Made by a program: the position numbers and the translations under genes | Shown: piece by piece, positions 1 through 5,796 of the stretch | Numbering within the stretch: position 1 is the stretch's first letter | Layout of the letters: every line of letters starts with the position of its first letter | Notes under the pieces: model-generated | Seen by the model: the letters and a program-made list of their open reading frames with translations, nothing else | Told to the model about the DNA's origin: nothing | The model's database searches: none | Assembly (NCBI GenBank): GCA_017889745.1 | Contig: JAGGAG010000085.1 | Span: forward strand, 1-11,309 | Source of the DNA: Gemmatimonadota bacterium | GTDB taxonomy: Bacteria; Gemmatimonadota; Gemmatimonadetes; Gemmatimonadales; GWC2-71-9 | DNA length: 11,309 bases | Reading direction: 5' to 3'

Positions 1-351
1 GCGGTGCTGCGCGAGCATGGCGTCGCGCATGTCTTCAACTCCTGGACCCGAATGCCGTCGATCGGCGAGCAGCTGGCGCGCGCCGATTGGGTGACCGGGG
101 CATTCCTCGTCTGTCGCGCGCTGCTCCGGCCGGGACGCCTGTACGCCGACGCAGTGGAGGCTTTCTCGCCCTACGACCGGATCCGGGATCCGCAGCCTGC
201 CCTGCGCGCGGACCTCGTGTCGCTCATACGCACCGCCCTCGCGCTCCGGCTTCCGGCTTACGTGATCGCGAACAACCGCGCCGAGGGAAGCGCGCCCCTC
301 ACGATCATCGCGGTGGCCAGGATGCTGATCGAGCAGGCGAACAACCCGTAA
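1..351 (+). CDS. DUF72 (YecE-like) family protein, 3' part only
   Basis: The reading frame is open from the first base and ends at TAA 349-351, so the start lies upstream of the window. The 116 visible residues match the C-terminal part of DUF72 proteins: an Asn-Ser-Trp-Thr-Arg-Met-Pro stretch near residue 13 (the family's 'N-W..MP' segment), and an Ala-Asn-Asn-Arg-Ala-Glu-Gly segment near residue 90 that corresponds to the conserved terminal 'NNH..G' segment, followed by a final helix. DUF72 proteins adopt a TIM-barrel-like fold; their reaction is not established, so no function is assigned. The gene converges on ispH, with 9 bases between the two stops and no visible terminator. The family call is by recognition of the terminal motifs only, because the N-terminal half is missing. 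Confidence 0.7.
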   Translation, partial: AVLREHGVAHVFNSWTRMPSIGEQLARADWVTGAFLVCRALLRPGRLYADAVEAFSPYDRIRDPQPALRADLVSLIRTALALRLPAYVIANNRAEGSAPLTIIAVARMLIEQANNP

Positions 352-360
352 CGCCCGCCG

Positions 361-1575
361 CTACGCCTCCAGCAGCGTGGCGAGCTCCCGCTCCAGCCCC
401 GCTGTCGCGACAATCCGCGCGATCGTCTCCCCCACCTTGTTGTTGGGGGTGGACGCCCCGGCCGTGATGCCGATCAGTCGCGACGCGCCGAGCCAGCCGG
501 CCGTCTCGACCTCCTGCTTCTGCCCCACCGGCTGGTGCCGGATCGTGCCGGTCGCGGCATCCAGGCAGCTGGCGTCCTCGATGTGATAGCCCTGCACGCC
601 CCGCGATTCGACCAGGGCGGCGAGGTGGGTCGTGTTGCTCGAGTTGTATCCTCCCACCACCACCATCACGTCGAGCGATTCCTGGAGCAGCGTCAGCACC
701 GCATCCTGCCGTTCCTGCGTGGCCGAGCAGATCGTGTCGAAGGTGCGGAAGTGGTCCGCGATCGCCGCGGCGCCGTAGCGGCGCTCCATGCTGCGGCGGA
801 TTTCCTCGGCGATCGCCAGCGATTCACCGGAAAGCATCGTCGTCTGGTTTGCGATCCCCACGCGCTCGAGGTCACGGGCGAAGTCGAAGCCGGGCGAGTG
901 GCACCCCGCGAAGCGGCGCGACATCGCCATGGCGTCACCGCCCTCCTCGATGTAGTCGCAGACGACCCGTGCTTCCTCCATGTTGAATACCACGAGGTAG
1001 CGGCCCGCCGGGTACTTCATCACCTGGCTTGCCGTCGCCTTGGTTTCCTCGTGGTAGTGCTTGCCGTGGATCACGGCGGTGAACGCATCGCGGGCGTATC
1101 CCTCGACCCGCTTCCACACGTTCAGCACCGAGCCACAGGTCGTGTCGACCATGACGCACCCGATGCCACGCAGCCGCTCGAAGTCGCTGATCGTGACGCC
1201 GAAGGCCGGCATGATCACCACGTCGTCTGGTGTCACGCCCGAAAAATCGAACTCCCCGTCCTGGCCGTGACGGAGGAACTCGATGCCCATCTGCTCGAGC
1301 TTCCGGTTCACGTGCGGGTTGTGGATGATCTCACCCACCAGCAACAGGCGCCGGTCGGGGAACTTGTGCCGGGTCTCGTAGGCATAATCCACCGCGCGAT
1401 CGACGCCGTAGCAGAAGCCGAACTCGCGCGCCAGCCGGAAGGTGAGGGGCCCCACGGAAAGGGTGTAGTCACGGGCGCGGAACAGGTCCACGAGGCCGCT
1501 GTGATAGTCGGCGCTGCGCTGCTCCTCGATCTCGCCCTTGAGGCCGAACCCCTTCCGGAAATAGGTGCTGTTCAT
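361..1575 (-). CDS. ispH: 4-hydroxy-3-methylbut-2-enyl diphosphate reductase (IspH/LytB), long plant/cyanobacterial type
   Basis: IspH performs the last step of the MEP isoprenoid pathway, reducing HMBPP to IPP and DMAPP with a [4Fe-4S] cluster in the cytoplasm. The three expected cluster cysteines are visible: Cys55 (Phe-Cys-Tyr-Gly-Val context), Cys147 (Thr-Thr-Cys-Gly-Ser) and Cys283 (Ile-Cys-Ser-Ala-Thr-Gln-Arg-like). Also present are the Glu-Ile-Ile-His-Asn-Pro motif (His86), the His-Gly-Lys and His-Glu-Glu-Thr segments around 170-178, and Ser-Asn-Thr-Thr-His near 313. At 404 aa it is about 90 residues longer than the E. coli enzyme. It carries the N-terminal extension (Arg-Lys-Gly-Phe-Gly near residue 7) typical of plant and cyanobacterial IspH. 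The ATG at 1575-1573 starts 3 bases after the stop of the upstream lipoprotein gene and has only a weak Shine-Dalgarno, so translational coupling is likely. It is the last gene of the minus-strand block. Confidence 0.96.
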   Translation of the reverse strand: MNSTYFRKGFGLKGEIEEQRSADYHSGLVDLFRARDYTLSVGPLTFRLAREFGFCYGVDRAVDYAYETRHKFPDRRLLLVGEIIHNPHVNRKLEQMGIEFLRHGQDGEFDFSGVTPDDVVIMPAFGVTISDFERLRGIGCVMVDTTCGSVLNVWKRVEGYARDAFTAVIHGKHYHEETKATASQVMKYPAGRYLVVFNMEEARVVCDYIEEGGDAMAMSRRFAGCHSPGFDFARDLERVGIANQTTMLSGESLAIAEEIRRSMERRYGAAAIADHFRTFDTICSATQERQDAVLTLLQESLDVMVVVGGYNSSNTTHLAALVESRGVQGYHIEDASCLDAATGTIRHQPVGQKQEVETAGWLGASRLIGITAGASTPNNKVGETIARIVATAGLERELATLLEA

Positions 1576-1578
1576 GCC

Positions 1579-2127
1579 CTAACTTACACTCGAATCGGGC
1601 GGGGTTGGCGGCACTGCGGGCGGCGGGGCGGCGGACTCGCAGCGTGCCGTGTCAGGCACCACGGATACCTCCTTGAAGCGGCCGGTGAGCAGCGCCGGAC
1701 CGGCATCCGGCCGCGAGAACCAGGCAACGAACCGCCCGGCCACGCGCCCGTCCTGCACCGACGTGATCGCAACCGCTCCCGAATCGCCGCTCAACGCAAA
1801 CAGGTTCACTGCCTCCGCCAGGCGGAATGCGACCGACGAGCCGGGCGACCGGGCCGCCGTGGTGTCCGAGACCGCGTACAGCCCCGGTGTCAGCTTGACG
1901 GTGCGCACCAGGATGCCGACGCCCGTGTCGCTCGACACGGCGAGGAGCGTGAGCCGTCCGCGGGCCTCGCACCACGCCGCGGTGAGCGGCAGCGCCAGGG
2001 CACCGGTGCCCAGCGTCGTGTCGGCGCTCGTCCAGCGCACACGCAGGGTCCCGCCGTCCCCGGCCCGGCATCCCGCCGCCGCGAGCACGGCGGCCATCAC
2101 GCATGCGCGCCGCCGGCGCGGGCTCAC
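1579..2127 (-). CDS. Putative small lipoprotein, function unknown
   Basis: A 182-aa protein that I do not recognise. The N-terminus has an Arg-rich n-region (residues 4-7), a short hydrophobic segment and an Ala-Ala-Gly-Cys lipobox with Cys20 as the predicted lipidated residue. It is therefore probably anchored to the outer membrane or periplasmic face. The body (about 25-160) reads like a small beta-rich domain, with alternating hydrophobic strands and many Gly/Thr/Ser residues. The C-terminus (about 163-182) is a Pro/Ser-rich tail. The start is GTG, whose last bases overlap the TGA stop of the upstream barrel gene (GTGA). This favours coupled translation, and functional association with the barrel is inferred from the overlap only. 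The lipobox is imperfect because position -3 is Ala rather than Leu, so ordinary secretion is an alternative. Confidence 0.75.
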   Translation of the reverse strand: MSPRRRRACVMAAVLAAAGCRAGDGGTLRVRWTSADTTLGTGALALPLTAAWCEARGRLTLLAVSSDTGVGILVRTVKLTPGLYAVSDTTAARSPGSSVAFRLAEAVNLFALSGDSGAVAITSVQDGRVAGRFVAWFSRPDAGPALLTGRFKEVSVVPDTARCESAAPPPAVPPTPPDSSVS

Positions 2128-4334
2128 CGCACCGCCGTGAGGATGACGTCGAAGCGAAACGCGGAGTTGCCCGGGGTGTCACGCTCGGTGAGCGCACGGC
2201 TCAGGTCGAAGCGGATGATGCCGGTGCGGAAGAGCTTGCTGTAAATCGATAGCCCGATGCCGGCGCCCACCAGCGGCGGTCCGCCGAAGTAGCCGGACAC
2301 GTCGCCCGCCCAGCCCGCGTCCACGAAGAGCACCGGGCGCACCGGTCCGCCGAACGGCGTCACGTCGGCCTGCGCCGACCAGAACGCAGCCCCGCGCTGT
2401 GTGCCGTACTGGAAGCCGCGAACGGTATTGATGCCACCGGCACGGAATTCCATCTGCGGCAGGACGGGGCTTGTCGCCACGCCGCTCTTGAGGCGGAAGG
2501 TGGCGCCCCGTCCCTGGCCCAGCGCGAGGTGGAGGTCACCCCAGGCGCGGCCCGTGACCGTGCTGGCGCCACCCAGGACGTCGGCGGTCAGCGTCCATCC
2601 CACCGGCCCGCCCTGGTGCAGTGCGACCGATCCGCCGGCGAAAGTGCCCTCCGTCACCGGCGCGTTCGCCGGCATCACGCCTGATCCCCCGAGAAAGTCA
2701 TTCACGCCCGATCCCGTCTCGGTGACCACAGTGCCTTCCCACTCGACCCTGGTGCCCACGCGGAAATCGAGGCGGTCGCTCAGCGGCACGTTCAGGTTGG
2801 CGCTCCCGCCGCCCCCCAGCATGTAGTCGGCGTTGTCGTGCGCGGTGAAGATGGCGTTGAACGAGTTGACCAGGTTTCGGCCCGGCGAGACCGGGTCCTG
2901 GTCCACCACGTCGTAGTACCCGTCCACCGTCAGCTTCCACCCCGGTCCGTTGCGCACCACGCCCAGCCGCCCCGTCACCGTCTCGTCGCTGAACCCGTAC
3001 CGCACCGTGCCGTACAGGTTGGTGAAGTTCCACCACGGCAGCCGCACCCCGATGCCCGCGCCGAGCGCATAGCCCTGCACGCGGTTGAAGCCGAAAACAT
3101 CCGAGGTCCGCTCGTAGGTGAAGCGTACCGGTTTCTCTCCGGTCAGGTCGGACGGCAGGTGCTGCGCCATCCGCGACAGCTCCGCCTCCACCTCGCGCTG
3201 CTGGGCCGCTGCATCCGGGTTGGCCGCCAGCGTCAGGCTGTCACCCCAGTCCCGGTAGAGCGCCAGCGAATCGGCGGGCGCGCGATGGATTTCGTAGCGC
3301 CCGCCCTCCCAGGCGGCGGTGTAGTCGCGGGCCCAGAGGCTGTCGGGCACGTCGCCTTTCCGGCGCGCCCGGTTGAGCGTGTCCTGCCGCAGCTTGAGCA
3401 GCGCCTTGAGGCTGTCCTTCGACAAGGTGGAATCGGGAAGCGGGAGGGAAAATACCGGCTGCTTGCCGGTGTTGATGTCATAATCGCGAAACGTCGTGAC
3501 CGCCTCGAACGGGATGACGAGGTCTCCTGCGAATGGGATGCTGACACGGCCCGACAGCACCTGCCGGTACGGCATCCAGTAGCGGCCGTCCTGCAGGGAA
3601 TACTCCAGGTCGGCGTCGAGCGTGAGCAGCCGGCTCACCAGCTGGTTGGCCCGTCGCGAGCTCGACGAATCCTTCTTCGTCTCGCCCTCGGGGGCCACCC
3701 ATTGCGAGGTGCCGACATAGCGGAAGGAAAAGCGCACCGTCTCCGCGCTCTCGGCATCGAGCCAGAGCTTCCCCACCACGAGCGACTGCCCCTGCCGTGC
3801 CGGCGCCACGTCCACGGCCAGCAGCATGACGCGCCGGCCGTCGGGGAGGGTCACCCGCAGGCTGTCGACGAGTTCGTACCGGTACCATCGCGGCCCATCC
3901 GACGCGAGCGGATGCAGCGGGGCGATCGCGGGAAAATCATCGCTGAAGAGGCGGATCGAGTCGGAAAGGCCGCGCGCCACGAACCACGGCCGGTCCCAGA
4001 TGCTCCTGAGGTTGAGCTCCTGGTTGTTCGACTGTGCCCGGCGCCCGACGATGTCCACGAGCAGGTTGTTCGGCGCCGCCCAGGTGACCCGCGCCTCCTG
4101 CTCCTCGACCGCCGCGGGCGCACTCCGGCCCCAGCGCCGGCGCCCCACCGACAGGGTGAGCCGGTAGCGCAGGCTGGCCGTGTAGTCGGTGACGGCCGAA
4201 TCCTGCGCGCGCTGGCGAGCCATCGCGCGCTCAACCAGCGCCTGGGTAGCGGCGCTGGCGAACGGGTTGACGCTGTCTCGTGATGTCGGGGAAAGAACTG
4301 TCGCAGCGACTAGCGTGGCGAGGAATGCGCCCAT
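2124..4334 (-). CDS. Omp85-superfamily-like outer-membrane beta-barrel protein with non-POTRA N-terminal region
   Basis: A 736-aa protein. The C-terminal half (about 400-736) has the amphipathic Gly/aromatic strand pattern of an outer-membrane barrel. It contains Val-Arg-Gly-Phe at 638-641, preceded by Gly-Gly-Ile-Asn-Thr; this is the VRGF/Y signature of the loop-6 region in BamA/TamA/FhaC (Omp85) proteins. Residues about 30-300 do not look like POTRA repeats. They include a segment (about 85-280: Trp...Pro-Asn-Asn-Leu-Leu-Val-Asp, later Lys-Leu-Trp-Leu-Asp) reminiscent of LolA/outer-membrane-lipoprotein-like or DUF5686-type domains. The first 20 residues are hydrophobic but lack a positive n-region, so the signal peptide is only moderately convincing. 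The last residues end in Arg, not the usual terminal aromatic of the barrel signal. The ATG at 4334 lies inside the upstream regulator gene (25-base overlap), and the stop overlaps the lipoprotein start. Likely role: outer-membrane assembly or transport; the substrate is unknown. Confidence 0.8.
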   Translation of the reverse strand: MGAFLATLVAATVLSPTSRDSVNPFASAATQALVERAMARQRAQDSAVTDYTASLRYRLTLSVGRRRWGRSAPAAVEEQEARVTWAAPNNLLVDIVGRRAQSNNQELNLRSIWDRPWFVARGLSDSIRLFSDDFPAIAPLHPLASDGPRWYRYELVDSLRVTLPDGRRVMLLAVDVAPARQGQSLVVGKLWLDAESAETVRFSFRYVGTSQWVAPEGETKKDSSSSRRANQLVSRLLTLDADLEYSLQDGRYWMPYRQVLSGRVSIPFAGDLVIPFEAVTTFRDYDINTGKQPVFSLPLPDSTLSKDSLKALLKLRQDTLNRARRKGDVPDSLWARDYTAAWEGGRYEIHRAPADSLALYRDWGDSLTLAANPDAAAQQREVEAELSRMAQHLPSDLTGEKPVRFTYERTSDVFGFNRVQGYALGAGIGVRLPWWNFTNLYGTVRYGFSDETVTGRLGVVRNGPGWKLTVDGYYDVVDQDPVSPGRNLVNSFNAIFTAHDNADYMLGGGGSANLNVPLSDRLDFRVGTRVEWEGTVVTETGSGVNDFLGGSGVMPANAPVTEGTFAGGSVALHQGGPVGWTLTADVLGGASTVTGRAWGDLHLALGQGRGATFRLKSGVATSPVLPQMEFRAGGINTVRGFQYGTQRGAAFWSAQADVTPFGGPVRPVLFVDAGWAGDVSGYFGGPPLVGAGIGLSIYSKLFRTGIIRFDLSRALTERDTPGNSAFRFDVILTAVR

Positions 4335-4774
4335 TTGGTCCGGCCGTCCCGGTGGAGCCCGTACGCCTTGAGGCGGCGCCAGAGAGTCGTGCGGCTGATG
4401 CCGAGATGCCGGGCGGTGTCCGCCAGCTTCCAGCTGTTGGCGTCCAGCATCTTCACGATAGCCTCCTTCTCGCGCTCCGCCAACGTCGCGGGCCCCGCAA
4501 CTCCCGGAATGAACATCGCCTCACCCAGCTCGAGTTGTCCGATGCGCAGCGGCCGCAGCCGGCCACCCAGCGCCGACAGCTGCGGCAGCAGGTCACGCGC
4601 ATCCGCGCTCAGGTCGAACGCCTTCAGCGCCTCCCGCGCCTGCTGGTTCGCATACATGACGCGGCCCTGCGCATCGAAGACGATCACGCCTTCGCTGAAC
4701 CCGTCGAGAAGCGCCCGGGCCAGGGGAGAAAAGACTGACGGCTGGCCGGTGGTAGTCGTGGATCCTTCAGTCAT
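4310..4774 (-). CDS. Small PAS-Fis-type transcriptional regulator without AAA+ domain
   Basis: A 154-aa protein. Residues about 16-60 resemble the start of a PAS domain (Leu-Asp-Gly-Phe-Ser-Glu-Gly-Val-Ile-Val-Phe-Asp, then Gly-Arg-Val-Met-Tyr-Ala-Asn). Residues about 98-140 form a Fis-type (HTH_8) helix-turn-helix: Leu-Ala-Glu-Arg-Glu-Lys-Glu-Ala-Ile, then Ala-Asp-Thr-Ala-Arg-His-Leu-Gly-Ile-Ser-Arg-Thr-Thr-Leu-Trp-Arg-Arg. In sigma-54 activators these two parts flank an AAA+ ATPase, but here they are joined directly by a linker of about 35 residues. It therefore cannot be a classical sigma-54 activator and is more likely a DNA-binding sensor-repressor or a modulator. The gene overlaps the barrel gene by 25 bases and is the first gene after a 104-base gap, suggesting it controls the operon it heads. 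The ATG at 4774 has no clear Shine-Dalgarno. The ligand is unknown. Confidence 0.87.
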   Translation of the reverse strand: MTEGSTTTTGQPSVFSPLARALLDGFSEGVIVFDAQGRVMYANQQAREALKAFDLSADARDLLPQLSALGGRLRPLRIGQLELGEAMFIPGVAGPATLAEREKEAIVKMLDANSWKLADTARHLGISRTTLWRRLKAYGLHRDGRTKWAHSSPR

Positions 4775-4878
4775 ATATGCAGATACGCGCCCAGGGCACC
4801 AAAGGTTTCATTCCGAGACGGGCAACCTGATTCCTTGTTGTCTATTGGTCAAGGACGCCCCAGCCGTGGTGGGATACA
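4775..4878 (-). other. 104-base intergenic gap, probable promoter region of the regulator-barrel operon
   Basis: This is the only sizeable gap in the minus-strand block, so a promoter for the genes downstream of it is expected here. Read on the minus strand, a TTGACC that could serve as a -35 lies at 4852-4847. No convincing -10 hexamer occurs at 16-18 bases from it (the best is CAGGTT), so I do not call a promoter. It is somewhat AT-richer than the flanking genes. No strong hairpin is visible. Confidence 0.35.
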
Positions 4879-5796
4879 CTACTCGCCGACAGGTGCCTCC
4901 TCCGGCATCTGCCGATGCTGGTGTCGTTCCGCCAGGATCACGGTCGCGAGGCCGGCGAAGATCGCGCAGGCGGCGACGGCCGCGCGGGTGGTGACGGCCT
5001 CACCCCGAAGGAGGAGCGGTGCCACCGCCGCGGTAAACAGCGGCTGCAGGTAGATGAAGATCGCCACCATGTTCGACGACGCGCGGCGCAGGGCCCAGAT
5101 GTTGAGCAGGTACGTGAGGATCGTCGGCCCGGCCACGATGAAGGCGACCCAGCCCCATACCGGCCCGCGGACACCGCCGATATCGAAGCCCCTGAGCCCG
5201 ATGAGCCCCAGGGGCAGCACGCCCACGACGGCAAAGAGCATCACGTACGTGCTGACCGTGATCGAGTCGTACCGGGCCATCATCGGCTTCGCGAGCAGGA
5301 AGTAGGTCGCGTAGCACAGCATCCCGAGCACGATCAGCAGGTTACCCAGTGCCACGCCGGGCGCCAGGGAGATGCGATCGGGCCCGATGAGGTAGATCGT
5401 CCCCAGGGCCGCGAGCGCAATCCCCGCGAACTTCCACGCCGACGCCGGCTCACGGCCCAGCAGCACGGACCCGAACACGGTGAACACCGGCACGGTGGTC
5501 ACCAGGATCGTCGCGTTGATGGCGGTGGTGTGCTTGAGGCCAAACAGAAAAAGCGACTGGTTGGCGGCGATCCCCAGCGTGCCCAGCACGGCCAGGTCGA
5601 ACAGGTCGCGCCGGTCGCTGACCCAGGGTCCGCCCCGGAGCGCGTTGGCGGCGAGAAGCACTGCGGCCGCGCCCAGCACACGCACCGTAACCAGCAGTCC
5701 TGCCGGGAACTCCGGCAGCACGTAGCGCCCGGCGATGGCGAGACTCGCGAACAGGATCTGTACGATTACCAGCGCGAGCGGCACCGCCGGGGACAT
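4879..5796 (-). CDS. EamA/DMT-superfamily transporter (10-TM drug/metabolite exporter type)
   Basis: A 305-aa inner-membrane protein with about ten hydrophobic segments arranged as two EamA repeats. The first repeat ends with the Asn-Gln-Ser-Leu-Phe-Leu-Phe-Gly-Leu segment and a Thr-Thr-Val-Pro-Val-Phe-Thr helix near 80-110. The second carries the matching Leu-Asn-Ile-Trp-Ala-Leu-Arg-Arg-Ala and Tyr-Leu-Gln-Pro-Leu-Phe segments near 228-258. The length is normal for RhaT/EamA-type permeases. The substrate cannot be inferred; amino acids and other small metabolites are typical of the family. A short hydrophilic tail rich in His/Gln/Glu/Pro follows the last helix. The ATG at 5796 shares its A with the TGA stop of the upstream helicase gene (TGATG), so the two are cotranscribed and probably translationally coupled, although no functional link is obvious. 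Confidence 0.92.
   Translation of the reverse strand: MSPAVPLALVIVQILFASLAIAGRYVLPEFPAGLLVTVRVLGAAAVLLAANALRGGPWVSDRRDLFDLAVLGTLGIAANQSLFLFGLKHTTAINATILVTTVPVFTVFGSVLLGREPASAWKFAGIALAALGTIYLIGPDRISLAPGVALGNLLIVLGMLCYATYFLLAKPMMARYDSITVSTYVMLFAVVGVLPLGLIGLRGFDIGGVRGPVWGWVAFIVAGPTILTYLLNIWALRRASSNMVAIFIYLQPLFTAAVAPLLLRGEAVTTRAAVAACAIFAGLATVILAERHQHRQMPEEAPVGE

Noticed and set aside
535..2244. Plus-strand open frame of 569 codons opposite ispH and the lipoprotein gene
   Set aside because: It is antisense to a gene with all IspH cysteines; the translation is Arg/His-rich and has no recognisable domain.
2838..4283. Plus-strand open frame of 481 codons opposite the barrel gene
   Set aside because: It is antisense of the barrel gene; low-complexity Arg/Val/His composition and no ribosome binding site.
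4824..4852. Minus-strand promoter with TTGACC as -35
   Set aside because: No acceptable -10 hexamer at 16-18 bases; recorded only as a possible region.
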